Part shown: one piece after another, positions 12,600 to 25,400 of the stretch | Layout: the number at the start of each line of letters is the position of its first letter | How positions within the stretch are numbered: the first letter of the stretch is position 1 | Translations under genes and position numbers: made by a program | The notes under the pieces: generated by a model | Database searches by the model: none | Told to the model about the DNA's origin: nothing | Seen by the model: the letters and a program-made list of their open reading frames with translations, nothing else | NCBI RefSeq assembly: GCF_014633365.1 | Contig: NC_068350.1 | Span: 30,185,119 to 30,249,118 of the forward strand | Source: Diospyros lotus | Lineage: Eukaryota > Streptophyta > Magnoliopsida > Ericales > Ebenaceae | Direction of reading: 5' to 3' | Length of the DNA stretch: 64,000 bases

Positions 12600-13069
12600 G
12601 TAAGTTAGGAGTAAATGGAGTCTCTGTACACCTAGGAGTGATGGGTAGAGTTAAGACTATGATTAGTAGTCCAAAATTTAGAAGTATATTAGAATAATGT
12701 CCAAAACATTTTTAGGAATGATAAAAAATGGGTGCTCATAGCAAGAAGCCACTAACTTGAGGTCAAAGTTAGAACACCCCCCTTATATACGCATATATAT
12801 ATGTATGTAAGTATCCTTGTCATCCCATAGGAATGGCTAGAAGGGTATTAGTAATGAGGTGTATGTGTTCCGATTATGGTGCTTGAGGAAAAATGGTCTA
12901 CGTTGGTAGGGGATTTAACACTTGACCTTGCATGCAGATTTTGGAACCCCTTAGCATGGATTCTGGAATGGTGGATGCTAGACCCAAGTCTTGGGGAACT
13001 AGATTTGCTTTGCCATCGTTGGGAGGAGGAGCTACTCTTGGTACGTGGAGGAAGGCAATGAGAGGATGA

Positions 13070-13265
13070 GCCCGTGGTGAGTTATCTGGACCGAGTGGAA
13101 ATAGTATTTCAGTTGAGTACACACGAACCCCTGTGGGGCCTTCCAGAGAAGCAAATCTTGTTCACAACGGAGTTCATGAATGAAGCTTGGGGACAACTTA
13201 CTAGAGTCTTAATGATGGATATGCATATTCAGTTCCATTATGATGATTTTGCTGGTGTGGTGAGG
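13070..13265 (+). pseudogene. Remnant of gypsy gag
   Basis: A plus-strand frame reads 'SYLDRVEIVFQ' and then 'EKQILFTTEFMNEAWGQLTR'. This fits the retrotransposon gag pattern in which a WL-(D/E)-x-(V/M)-E-x-IF segment is followed by a (Y/F)A-T-x(2-4)-L-x-x-(D/E)AW-W segment. It lies about 480 bases downstream of the primer-binding site, where gag is expected. Stops surround it and no zinc knuckle was recognised. The assignment rests on a short diverged match plus position. Confidence 0.4.
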
Positions 13266-14535
13266 CAGTAAGCTGAGCTATGGGAACCTTGTCAGACCCT
13301 ACCTTATGACTCGGCCGAAGGCAAGACCGTTTGTGGGGAAGTTCCTTCAGAGGCCGTGGAATGGGGATCGACCTATCAGAGGAAGGAAATTACTGGACCT
13401 GAATTAAGCGTAGGCAGCGATGGATACCTAGATTGCTGGGCAGATGAGGCCACGTCCCATGCTGAGGGGGACGCGAAGAGCATTGTTTAGTAAGGATGCT
13501 GTATTGGAAAAGTTGTAAGTGTTAGCTTGAATCTATGTAGTAAGGGAAAAATGAATGGAATGTATTGAATGTAGAAGCAAAATGTACCCAAAAATTTGTT
13601 TTGTCACAACTAAGACCATTCATGAATATTAGCTGTGCAGAAATTATCATACATGTATGGCAAGGTGAATGAATGGTATGTCATGATGTTGGATTGGATA
13701 GATTATGATCTTAGTTGACTAGTGTATTGGAGCAATTGACCTAAGGGTGTCATGTTAATTCTCGAGGCCTTAAAAAGGGAAGGACCGCTCTCATGAGAAA
13801 GGGGACTTGAGGAAACGAATGTCATAAAATCGTTATCATGGGATAATGGATGCGAGATATGAATAGTATAATTATAATCGGTTAGAAGTGTAGATACTTG
13901 TGAAGCATGTGAGTAGGAGATATTTCAGTAATAAATGATGAAATTTCGAGGGAAGTATAGTACTCAGAAGTGAACTACCAGGGCAAGTACGTAGCTGTAT
14001 TAATGAAAAACTAGGATTGGGAGCCTAGGAGTAGCTTGTGTAATTACTCATGGAAATAACTAATTGGGATTTTGGATCGAGAGTATGTACGCATACGAGT
14101 ATGTATATATGTAAAATATAGGTTAGCCTATAATAAGAGGAAAAATGTAATGCAAAAATAGTAGGCCAGTGCGTGGCTAGGGGGAAAGAAGTAATGCGGT
14201 GAGAGCTTTATTCAGCATAGCAGTTGTCAACAAATGGTAAGGATCTGTCGAACGGTCGCCAGTGTTCCTTTCGTTTGGTGACTGTGTTGATGTTGGACTT
14301 GGTTTTCTAATGCCATAATAATAATTGCAATAAAGTTATCTATATATATATATATATACGAATTCATGTGGTTCGCGATACTGTAATATACCGATTTTAC
14401 ATGGGTTAACATATAGCAATGCGTAATTAAGAAGAAAACCACCATTGTTAACTTAAGAAAAAGGAAATAAGAACGCCAGGTGACGACCTATAGTGACTTG
14501 GGAAGTGAAGGATCTACGATCAAATCGGATAAGTA
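13266..14535. other. Decayed internal region of the gypsy element
   Basis: By position this should hold the end of gag and the protease. I cannot recognise either. It has no long open frame and includes a TA microsatellite at about 14340-14358. Confidence 0.4.
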
Positions 14536-14628
14536 AACGTATTAAATGAGAAGGATATATTGGAAGAAATGAAGTTACAGGAGCTCATGGTGAAATTATT
14601 CCGAGACAAGGACAATGCTCTCTCAAGT
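14536..14628 (+). pseudogene. 5' edge of the gypsy reverse transcriptase, cut by a CACTA element
   Basis: The frame 'KLQELMVKLFRDKD' resembles the segment just before the RT core of Ty3/gypsy polyproteins ('L-ELL-KG-I'). It is interrupted at 14628 by the CACTA insertion and resumes at 18613. Confidence 0.45.
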
Positions 14629-15187
14629 CACTACAAAAAATTTGATTTTTAGCGGCGGTTTCTAAAACCGCCGCAAAAAATGAAATTTTGCGGCGATTTG
14701 CAAACCGCCGCAAAATACTATTTTAGCGGCGGTTTTTTTTTACATTTTGCGGCGGTTTTCAAAAAACCGCCGCTAAATTTAGAAAATAATTAAATAATTA
14801 AAAAATAAAATTTAATTTAGCGGCTGTTTCTGAAAAACCGCCGCTAAATTCAAAAATTATTAAATAATTTAAAATTAAAATTAAATTAATATTTGCGGCG
14901 GTTTTCAAAACCGCCGCAAAATTCATTAAAAAATTTAATTTAGCGGTGGTTTCTGAAAAACCGCCGCTAAATTCAAAAATTATTAAATAATTTAAAATTA
15001 AAATTAAATTAATATTTGCGGCGATTTTCAAAACCGCCGCAAAATTCATTAAAAAAATTAATTTAGCGGCGGTTTCTGAAAAACCGCCGCTAAATTTAAA
15101 AATAATTAAATAATTTATAATTAAAATTAAATTAATATTTGCGACGATTTTTCAAAACCGTCGCAAAATTCATTAAAATATTTAATT

Positions 15188-16930
15188 TAGTTTTCAAAAA
15201 AGAAATTTCCCCCCAAAACTTGCATTAATAATTTACAATTAATACTTATTGTATTAATAATTTATATTTTATAATTTGCATTAATAATTTAAAATTTTCA
15301 ATTGCTTTGAAATAATAAGTAGTAATAAAATTTTTCCCCAAAATTTGCATTAATGATTTACATTTAATACTTATTGCATTAATAATTTACATTTTGTAAT
15401 TTGCATCTTTATATATATAAAAGAATGATAGTTTTCGAAAAAGAAATTTCCCCCCAAAACTTGCATTAATGATTTACAAATAATACTTATTGCATTAATA
15501 ATTTGTATTTTGTAATTTGCATTAATAATTTAAAATTTTCAATTGTTTTGAAATAATAAATAGTAATAAAATTTTCTCCCAAATTAATGATTTGCATTTA
15601 GTACTTATTGCATTGATAATTTACATTTTGTAATTTGCATCTTTATATATATAAAAGTAGGATAGTCTTCAAAAAAGAAATTTCCCCCCAAAATTTGCAT
15701 TAATGATTTACATTTAATACTTATTGCATTAATAATTTACATTTTATAATTTACATCTTTATATATATAAAAGAATGATAGTTTTCAAAAAAGAAATTTC
15801 CCCCCAAAACTTGCATTAATGATTTACAAATAATACTTATTGCATTAATAATTTGTATTTTGTAATTTGCATTAAGAATTTAAAATTTTCAATTGTGTTG
15901 AAATAATAAATAGTAATAAAATTTTCTCCCAAATTAATGATTTGCATTTAGTACTTATTGCATTAATAATTTACATTTTGTAATTTGCATCTTTATATAT
16001 ATAAAAGTAGGATAGTCTTCAAAAAAGAAATTTCCCCCCAAAATTTGCATTAATGATTTACATTTAATACTTATTGCATTAATAATTTACATTTTATAAT
16101 TTGCATCTTTATATATATAAAAGAAGGATAGTTTTCAAAAAAGAAATTTCCCCCCAAAACTTGCATTAATGATTTACAAATAATACTTATTGCATTAATA
16201 ATTTGTATTTTGTAATTTGCATTAATAATTTAAAATTTTCAATTGTTTTGAAATAATAAATAGTAATAAAATTTTCTCCCAAATTAATGATTTGCATTTA
16301 GTACTTATTGCATTAATAATTTACATTTTGTAATTTGCATCTTTATATATATAAAAGTAGGATAGTCTTCAAAAAAGAAATTTCCCCCCAAAATTTGCAT
16401 TAATGATTTACATTTAATATTTATTGCATTAATAATTTACATTTTGTAATTTGCATCTTTATATATATAAAAGAAGGATAGTTTTCAAAAAAGAAATTTC
16501 CCCCCAAAACTTGCATTAATGATTTACAAGTAATACTTATTGCATTAATAATTTGTATTTTGTAATTTGCATTAATAATTTAAAATTTTCAATTGTTTTG
16601 AAATAATAAATAGTAATAAAATTTTCCCCCAAATTAATGATTTGCGTTTAGTACTTATTGCATTAATAATTTACATTTTGTAATTTGCATCTTTACATAT
16701 ATAAAAATAGGATAGTCTTCAAAAAAGAAATTTTCCTCCAAAACTTGCATTAATGATTTAAAATTAATACTGATTGAATTAATAATTTGCATTTTGTAAT
16801 TTGCATTAATAATTTAAATCTTTCAATTGCTTTGAAATGATAACTAGTAATAAAATTTTTCCCCAAAACTTGCATTTAATACTTATTACATTAATAATTT
16901 ATATTTTGTAATTTGCATTAATAATTTAAA
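15188..16930 (+). repeat. 350-bp tandem repeat array
   Basis: The word 'gatagttttc-aaaaagaaatttcccccc' recurs at 15427, 15777, 16127 and 16477, and 'gatagtcttcaaaaaagaaattt' at 15661, 16011, 16361 and 16711, so the period is exactly 350 bp in the core. Each unit consists of two related halves of about 234 and 116 bp, each preceded by 'catctttatatatataaaag'. The central copies are nearly identical while the outer ones are diverged or truncated, indicating recent amplification. The DNA is AT-rich with no coding potential. Confidence 0.9.
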
Positions 16931-17653
16931 TCTTTCAATTGTTTCGAAATAATATATACTAATTATGTAAAATTAATAATAAATTTTAAATATACAAGTT
17001 TTTCAATGCTAATTGTTTTCTATTAAATTTGCATGAATTTTATGAGAAATATTAATAGACAACTTAAACTATTAATTAAGTCATAGAAAAGTATCTATTT
17101 ATTTAATATATTATTTTTATATCTTTATTCTATGTATATTTATATAATAATAAAATATGATAGTGAAATAAAGTATTTTGCCAAATGTCAATTAGTAGGG
17201 TTGTCAAGTATTAGAGTTTTTCAATACTAATTAATATTTAAGGTATCACATTTTTAAGACTATGGAAGAAATCAAAATTCATTTTTTTTAAATTTTGTTA
17301 TTATTGAAAAAACTTATTCTTACTCATATTTAAGAGTTTTAATTTATATTTATAATTATAATATAATAAATAGAAAATAACGAACGTCTTTAAGTGAAAA
17401 TATTATAGATTTTATAATATTTATTTATAAATAAATATAATATAATAAAAAAAATTTATAAGTATATTGAATTAAAAGTGTTCTCCATTAGCATATTGAA
17501 TAGTGAATAATTAAGTAAACTTAAATTTTTTTAATATGATTAAAGATTAAAAAAATTATAATTATCAATTTAGTTAAAATTATTTAAAATAATAAATTTA
17601 TTTTTTTATTTTTAAATTAAACTCTCCCACATATCACGCGGGTTCACCACTAG
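15406..17653 (+). mobile_element. Probable non-autonomous Helitron with amplified 5' region
   Basis: The right end has the Helitron 3' signature: a hairpin at 17626-17642 (arms CCCACAT and ACGCGGG around ATC), seven bases, then CTAG at 17650-17653 followed by T. The hairpin is imperfect only where CpG in the left arm would have become CA. The candidate left end is TCTTTATATATATAAAAG preceded by A (first at 15406), and this sequence heads every half-unit of the tandem array. TC...CTAG ends between A and T are the Helitron hallmark. No Rep/helicase is present. Which of the repeated 5' ends is the true one is uncertain. Confidence 0.55.
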
Positions 17654-17904
17654 TTAAAAATTTAATTTAAAAAAATAAAAATAAAAATAAATTTAACAAA
17701 ATTTTAATAATTTTAAAATATATATAATTTTTTTATTTTTAATAAATTAATTTAATTCAATTAATTTATTTTTTATTTATTCCTTTATTCTTTTAAAAAA
17801 TGATAAATTAATTAATATTTTTCTTTCTATATTAAAAAATATAAAATATAATTCTGAAAAATAGTGGTATATAATTTATATATGTAATTATATAACAAGG
17901 GAAG
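17654..17904. other. AT-rich DNA inside the CACTA element
   Basis: No gene or known motif is visible. Confidence 0.4.
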
Positions 17905-18065
17905 TTGGTAGATCAGGCGGTTTCAAGCATGCAATGGCATATGGGAGGTTGTGGGTTCGAAACTGGGGAAGGGGGGAGGTTGGAAATTTAATTTCCAGCC
18001 TCGCCACGTGGCGCGCGGATATGCGGCCACGTGGCTGGGCGGGTGGGCAACCATGTGGGCGCGGG
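17905..18065 (+). repeat. Possible tRNA-derived SINE head
   Basis: 'AGTTGGTAGATCAGGCGG' resembles a pol III A-box region, and 'GTGGGTTCGAAACTGG' about 35 bases later resembles a B-box (GGTTCGAANCC). It is followed by GC-rich DNA. A similar pair occurs inverted in the LTR at 500-585. No 3' tail or TSD was found. Confidence 0.35.
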
Positions 18066-18612
18066 CGGGTGAGAGAGTAAAATTTTTAATTTTATTTTAA
18101 TGGGTGAGAGAGTAAAATTTTTAATTTTATTTTAATTTTAGCGGCGGTTTTAAAAACCGCCGCTAAAATTAAAAATTTTTAATTTTTTTTAATTTTAGCG
18201 GCGGTTTCTAAAACCGCCGCTAAAATTTTAAATTTTAATTTTTTTTAATTTTTTTTTAATTTTTTATTTTTTTTAAATTTTAATTTTTTTAATTTTTGCG
18301 GCGGTTGAAAAACCGCCGCTAAAATAAAAAATTTTAATTTTTTTTAATTTTAGCAGCGATTTTTAAAACCGCCGCTAAAATTAAAAAAACCGCCGCAAAA
18401 TCACTGATTTTGCGGCGGTTTTAAAACCGCCGCAAAATCAGTGATTTAGCGGCGGTTATTCCAGCGGTTGGTCAAAACCGCCGCTAAATGCTCCACGACG
18501 GCTGGTTCAGCGGCGGTTTTGAAAACCGCCGCTAAATCACTTAGCGGCGGTTAAAAACCGCCGCTAAATGCAAAAAAAACCGCCGCTAAATGCCAGTTTT
18601 TTTGTAGTGAGT

Positions 18613-20050
18613 GTATTCATTAGAAGAGAGTCCTAATAATCTATGTTTTGAGACAAGGATAGTGCTCACTCAAGTGTATTCATTAGGAGAGAGTCCTAAT
18701 ATTCTATGAGGAGGAAATGTGGGAGATTTAGAATATGCATAGACTGTAGTACTCGAAATAAATAACTATAATGAGTAAGAACCTCCACCATAAGTGGACA
18801 AATTGTTGGATTGGGTGTTAAGGCAATGTATCTTTTAAGATTGGCATGTGGTCAGGATGGTATCAGTAAGTGGTAAGATGGTAAATAAGTCATCTCAAAA
18901 AGGATATTACAGTGCTATCGATGGAATGGTCATATATTCGCCGAGTGAAGAGACTCATTGGGAATACTTAAGGGTTACTTGTACAAATGGGAAATTGCAG
19001 AATGTATACTATGGTTAGCAAATGCAAATTGGATTGAAGGAAATGGTTTCCTTGTGGACCCTATCTGAGGCTTGTAAGGTGCATTATATTAGTCACTTGG
19101 AACGATTTAATGAGAGATGTGGCGAGATGTGTTTTTATAATGTCTAATGCGTCAGCAAGTTAAGGCTAAACATCAGAAACTCGCAGATTCAATGTAATTG
19201 TTATCGCTCGAAGTGGAAGTAGGATAATGCTCCCATGGACCTTGAGTAGAGATTGTCTAGGATGGCAAAGAGAACGAGATCATTTGGGGTACTAGTAGTC
19301 GAGATGACTAAATCAGCCCTTCTTGGCTAATTAAGAAAAACATTTTCCCTAAATCGTTGGGAAGAGATGTATATTGAAGAAATAGTAAGACTGCATGGTA
19401 TTTTGTTAAGTATTTTGTGAAGTGCCACATGTTGCCTCAGGAACCAGGTGGAAGTTAAGTACTACATCTCATTCGCAGACTGGCAGATAAATGAAGAGAA
19501 CTCTTCAGGCATTGGAGAAGATGCTATTGACATGTGTGTTGGATTTCCTTGGTAGTTAGGGCGATCATCTTCCATTAGTAGAGTTTGCTTATGATAGTAG
19601 TTACCATGTTTGTATTGGGACACCACCCTATGAAGTGTTTTATAGCAGTCCATGTTGGACGCTAGTATGTTGGGAGGAGGATGGATATCGGGCCTTGTCA
19701 GGACCCTGAGTTATTGAGAAATCATTTGAGAAATTAGAATCATTAGGGCTTAGGTGGAGACGGCCCAAGATAGATAGGAAAGTTATGCAGACTGAATACA
19801 TCAAGATTTAGAAATTGAGATATGGGACCATGTATGGTTAAGGATGATGCCATAAGGTGCATGCGATGTTTGGAACTTGGGGAAAACCCAACCCTTGTCC
19901 TATTGATGCTTTCGAGAATCGCAGTATGAATTGGACCTTTGGCGCATAAATTAGCCTTGTGTGGTCGATGTGCACTCGGGTGTGGCATGTATTAGCATTA
20001 AGAAAGTAGGTGCTAGATTCCTAGCATGAGGGTGATTTTTCTTTGGACCA
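18613..20050 (+). pseudogene. Gypsy reverse transcriptase and integrase, heavily decayed
   Basis: Successive frames carry Ty3/gypsy polyprotein landmarks in order. An RT segment reads 'MCIDCSTRNK' (about 18730), and the RT catalytic neighbourhood is degraded to 'AIDGMVIYSPSEETHWEYLR' (about 18916), where active enzymes have a DD pair. A segment near 19140 reads 'RQQVKAKHQKLA', as at the integrase zinc-binding end. Near 19563 'DHLPLVEFAYDSSYH' with 'GTPPYEVFYSSPC' is the well-conserved end of the integrase core. The later part degrades towards the C-terminal barrel and ends where the solo LTR was inserted. Most of RNase H and the early integrase core is missing or unrecognisable. At least six frames or stops must be crossed, so no protein is made. 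It resembles chromovirus-type gypsy elements, an inference from memory. Confidence 0.75.
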
Positions 20051-22218
20051 TAAATGTAATGCCCCATAAATTCTAGGATCAATTTTAACGCATTAGTTTC
20101 AAAATTTAAATATAAGAGGCGTTAATTAACTCGTTAACATTTTTCCCACTTCCTTATGGTATTTAAATGTCTTTAAATTTCAAGTCTGGAGAAGCATGTT
20201 AGGAAGGTATTAGGCAAATATGAGATATAAACTTATAACCTTTAAGAAGGAAATGTCTAGCCTGTACCTTGGTCTTTCCTGTGACTCCATGTTTTACATA
20301 TTCAAGTAGTTCGAATGACACCACGAAGAAGGGTTTTACTTTCTGAGAGAACGTGTTTATTTATTAGGTGGTTGAGATGTAAGTGTCCCATGTATAACCT
20401 TATGAACCATGAGTCTTTCATAGGTGGTGATTTCAAGGATATTCTTTAAAGGACTTGAATAATTGAATAAATGAGGTAATACGTACATGATATTGTCGTA
20501 AATATGAACTTCCAAAAATTAAGGAAAAAGTGGTAGTTAATACAAATGGTTCTGTGTATATTGTTTTTCTTTGGAACAAGAACATAAATATACCCCCAAA
20601 TTAGCTTAAAAGCTTACCACGCTTCAATTATTAGTATCTCTATGTAAATAGTTGATTTCACAAGACATCCGCATAAAAATTGGTGGTAGATTACAAGACA
20701 TCCGTATAGTAGTGTGATTACAACAACTGGATTTATTTGAATGTAACAAAATAAGAGAAATATTATGTAGCCGTAACCTCTTTGCCTTCACTTGCTCTCG
20801 AGTACCTGAAACACTTGCTGCACCTAGAACGTGGAATGTTCCAGGGGTATGAAACACCCAAATTATATAGTGATATCTAAGTGGATAACTCGATGCGTGC
20901 AAATGCATTATGTAGTATGTCATGAAGTAACTCGATGGTAGTGACGCTAAGGCATTGCAATCACCCCCGCGGACCATCATGTTATCAAAAGTTAAAGCCA
21001 TTCCCTGACTTAGGACGGTGTGGTCCAAGACCACGTACAAGATGCAACCCATCTCAATGCCACTAGCCATGAATGTAGTGATGCATGTCTAAATGTATAA
21101 AAATGTGAACCAACGGTATTAAATGATATGAAAACCACCAGAATGAAGGTATAACATGTAAGAGATGCAAGAGTTCAAAGAGGAGGAGTCACCCACCAAA
21201 TTTACCAGACCCAGTACTGTTTACGATTGTCGGTTAGGCTGTTCTGCATAAAACATAAGATTTTGTAATACCAAAGTAAAATATTTTTACATAGACTTGT
21301 AGGGAATAAATAGAGGAATAAATGGTCAAAATTTCAGGTAAAAAAAACCCCGCACGCGTTCTCACGCACCCCTAGGAGGGGACCCATGAGCCCCTACTTG
21401 CGGCTAGCAGCGGCGCGTGTGTTAAACGTGCCGTGTCTTCTCCGATGATGATTGCGCAATAGCTCAGTTTTTTGGGCTTTTCTCCTTTGTTTTAACTTTG
21501 ATTCGACCCCCGTTTGATCCTACACCTCCCTCTTTCTTCCTTCTACAATATTATAGAATTAAACGGAACTTAACTCACTGTTTTTCGGTGATTCGGGCCC
21601 AGATTCCGACGACGCGCAAATTTCCCGTCAAGGCTCATAACTCCTCTGAATCTTCACTGATCTACCTCGTTTCTTTTATAGAATGTCTCCTTATCTCTCA
21701 AGAACAGATTCACCTCCCTCAACTCTCTCTTAGAGACCTCTCAAACCCACAAAAATTTGGCTCGATCTCACCCAAATGCCTTAACCAAAGGCTTAATTTA
21801 TAAAAGTTTCCAACCAACCAAATTGTGACAACTAAGGGGACACTTGGCCATTCATAATTGGCCTAAGGCTGATATTTTTCTAGCTTCATGATGGCTAAGT
21901 TTTGGCTTTCCTCATTTTGGCCCATAGTTTCCATAAATTGCACTTTTACCCTTTGTAACTTTTGGAAATCCCACTTTGGCCTTCAAAATGCAATTCCTCT
22001 ATTCTTAAGAATTCTTACAATCCTCCTTCACTTTTAGGTACCATTCTTGACTCAAAAATGGCCTCCAATTATTTTTGAGAAATTACGCTTTTACCCGAAA
22101 TCTTCAAAAACACCCTATATTTTTGCCTGAAATCTACCTATTCCTTCTTAAATCCTGAACCCATCGTATTCTTCTTTAAAAGAGATCACTCTTATAAAAT
22201 CCTTGGTGTTACAATAAA
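20050..22218 (-). mobile_element. Solo LTR (20055-22213) nested in the gypsy element, TSD ATAAA
   Basis: It runs from TGTAATGCCCC (20055) to GGTGTTACA (22213), flanked by a perfect ATAAA duplication (20050-20054 and 22214-22218). Minus orientation is inferred: read that way, a TATAAATTAAGCC box lies about 410 bases from the TGTAACACC start and the LTR ends GGGGCATTACA. A 148-codon open frame on the minus strand at 20624-21070 has no recognisable domain and lies wholly inside the LTR, so I treat it as chance. Confidence 0.88.
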
Positions 22219-22427
22219 GGTCATGAGTGATTTGTGATATAAGAAAATGTCAATGAACATCTTGGAACGATGAGAGAATGAATGAGAATGTAGATCGAAT
22301 TCGTTTGTAATGGCTGGTGGCAATGTCACAATCAGGGTGAGGTCGCTCGCAAAAATTGAGAATGAGCTGAGGCATCTCCTTCCCAGTTGTTTGTATGGTC
22401 ATATGCGAATTTAAGGACCAAAATCTT

Positions 22428-22443
22428 TGAAGGGGGGAGAAAC
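22428..22443 (+). other. Polypurine tract of the gypsy element
   Basis: GAAGGGGGGAGAAAC lies immediately before the 3' LTR and is the expected plus-strand priming site. Confidence 0.85.
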
Positions 22444-25400
22444 TATAACAACCCATTAGAGGTCTAGACATTTTTGGGTATTTTATGTTGGGTTCAAAAA
22501 TTTTTCCTTTAATTAATTGAGGGTTGAAAATATTTTTCTTTACTTATGGAATGAAGAGTAAGTGGAAATGAGAATTTGGTAGCCCATCTAAATGGAATCC
22601 AAAAATGTGGGGAAAGTTCAAGTAGATTGGGCCATTGAGATGTGTTTTGAATTTTAATTATACTATGAATGGGCTTGGATTATGATAATTTATTTGGGTT
22701 AGTGAGTTGGGCCATGGAATGGCCCAAGACATGGGCTGAGCCCAATTGAGAAATGGGATTTGAAATTCTTAAAAGAAAATCATAATAAAATAAATTGGCC
22801 ATCAAATGTCAATAGTGCCCTTGGTCTTCCATTTGACCATTGCAAATGTGAAGGGCAATCAGGTCATTTCGACCAAGTTGCAGGTGTAGACTGTGCATTT
22901 CCTTCTTTATGCTTCAGCTGCATCGACGACCTTTAATTGTTGTGTGCCTGCCTTTCCCTTTCTGTAACTCTTTCTTCCTACTTCTTCTTCTTATCTCTCA
23001 TTTTCCCTCCTGGTTGTTGGTATTTTCGTCTGGGTTGATAACAGCTTCAGGAAGGGAGGATTTTTCTTCATAGCAAAGTCATTAGGCAAGTTCTTCTTGC
23101 ACTCCTTATTTATTTTCAATGCAAGCTCGCTTATATGCCCTGTATTTCACTCTCTCGGATTTTCTGCTATCTCCTTATTTGTTCTGCAAGTACTTCTTGC
23201 ACTTCCTTTTGATTTGCAGTGCAAGTTCTTTTATATATCTTCTTATATTCTTGTGTAAGCTAGACTATATCTTCTTCTGCTAAAATGATTGATGTGTACA
23301 TGTTGGTTCCTTGTGTTCATTTTAGCTCATTGTGTTCTTTTTAGTTCTCTGTGTTCAACCTTTTGTTTTTGTATCCCTTTGTGGGTCTCCTTGTGGTCTC
23401 GAAATGGGATTTGTTTTCACCCTAAGCTTTCTTCATGAATGGCATTTTATATAACTAGGTGAGAATGAGAACCTTTGCTCGTTCTCCATCCAAAGAAGCA
23501 AGGTTAAATGTATATATATATGTATATTTGCATGTATATCTCATCTGTATGAGCTCATTGTTCCAAATGCATTTTATAGTTGTATGTGCTATGTCGGAAT
23601 GTAAAATGCTAAGTCATCTTCCACTCATTCAAATGATTTCATTGAGGTATTCAGAGGTCTCGAATCAAACAACAAAAGCTCAACTGAAAATATATACTGT
23701 TCGCCATATATGAGACCCACTTATAAATACATATATACATACATACGTAATGAGCTATTACCCCTCACTGATTTGAAAAGCTTATCCTAGTCATGCCCTG
23801 CCTAGCTATTCCACCATATACTCATGCTTAAACAGTCGTTCGAATGTCCTTGTTTTGTTCGGCAAACCTAATTATATATATATATATACGTTCAGCTTCG
23901 TTTCTGTTCCAGTGAACTCTTCCCTCCAGTTCTTTCCACGAGCTCCTTCCGAGCTCTCTCCATAAGCCTTAGTCACGAGCGCCTTCCTACGAGCTCATTC
24001 CTCAAGCTCATGGCGCGAGCTCGCCCCGCGAGCTCATGCTCAACCCCCTTGACCACGAGCTCGTTCAACGAACTCTTGTGCACCTCCTAACCTCAAGCTC
24101 TCTCTCCGCAAGCCACTCATGACCTTAAGCTCATTTCAAGCTCTTTCTACGAGGTCATGACCTCGAGCTATTCCCGAGCTCGTCCCATAAGCCTTTGAAT
24201 GGGTGCTATCTACTCTTACCCTATTTATTTACCTTTCCTTAATTTTCTTCAATTTATATTTTACCTTTTATTTACTTTAATACATAAATGTAAATAAGAA
24301 AGTACCCTCCATTTGGATTCAATAAAACTATCAAAAAATCAAAATGCATAACAATAAAAAGATAGAATTTTGGTTTTAGTACAAATTCACGAATTTGTAA
24401 TTTTACCACCATAGAAATACATAGTTTTTGTTTTTTTGAAAAATTCATTAAAAATCATTTTTACAACAATGAATGCTAGTTATCAAAATATCGGGAGTTA
24501 GTTTTTCAAAATGAAGACATTTTCAAAATATGTTCTAATTGGTTCTTCGCCTTAGAAAAATTTCAGGTTTATGTTTGGCCAGCAATTTCGCGCGGTATGG
24601 TCATTTGATTGCATGGGGACTAATTATAAATTTGAGATATGGGCACAAATGCGAGTAAATGCACACTATCACTAGTTAAATGAAATCACAACAATCATAT
24701 GATGGGAAAAATAGTTATTAAATTTATAATACTCCTTAGCTAGTGAATCGAGATTTGATATTAAATAGCATCTCTAAAAAACTATTCCTATGTTATAAAT
24801 TACATCAAGCATTTCTATGTCATAAATTACATCTTGAATTTGGTAAACGTTATGAAGTAAGATATGTTGAATTTATCTGATGATGGAAAAATACCCAGTA
24901 TGGGTAAGTAATGTTGAAAGTATGAATATCGCGGAAACAAGAATTTAAATACATGTGGTTGGCAAATGCATACATGTACATGTTACATATATATATGTTT
25001 TGTGCACCTATTATTTTGCGCGGAGGGAGAAAGGGTACCCTAGAGCACCTAGCGCGAGACGAGGTGGCCATAGCCTTGCAGGTTTAATTTGCTCCATATT
25101 TATTTGTGAGGTTTTATTGAAATTATACAATTTTACATGCATTAATTGATGGCTTGAGAGTTGAGGAAGTTGATATTGGTAATGGAATGATGCATCTCTG
25201 CATGTATTGATTGATGGCTTACGAGCTTGTGAGATTTCATAATGACATTGAAATTTTATGCACATTTGCATAGTGATACATGGTGACATGATATATTAAG
25301 TTGAATTGATAAATTCATGAATTATGAATCTTGTATATAATTGTGGAGTCCTTGATTACTCTTCTTGGTGTCATCGTGTTCTTGGATCCTATATATTGTT

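Larger units (their letters stand above)
14626..18612. mobile_element. CACTA element (14629-18609) nested in the gypsy RT, TSD AGT
   Basis: It begins CACTACAAAAAA at 14629 and ends TTTGTAGTG at 18609, flanked by AGT (14626-14628 and 18610-18612). Both ends carry dense palindromic subterminal repeats of the form 'tagcggcggttt...aaaccgccgcta' or 'ttgcggcggttt...aaaccgccgcaaaa' (14640-15175 and 18130-18600). There is no transposase. The middle is replaced by a tandem array and a Helitron terminus (15188-17653), then a SINE-like stretch near 17905. Open frames in the subterminal hairpins are artefacts of the repeat. Confidence 0.92.

Noticed and set aside
14798..15049. 83-codon minus frame with a repeated MNFAAVLK segment
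   Set aside because: It is a translation of CACTA subterminal hairpin repeats.
14640..18600. CRISPR-like regularity of short palindromic repeats
   Set aside because: The repeats are subterminal palindromes of a plant CACTA element with exact TIRs and a 3-bp TSD; there are no unique spacers of constant length.
20624..21070. 148-codon minus-strand open frame
   Set aside because: It lies entirely within a solo LTR bounded by ATAAA duplications, has no recognisable domain and reads like back-translated AT-rich repeat DNA.
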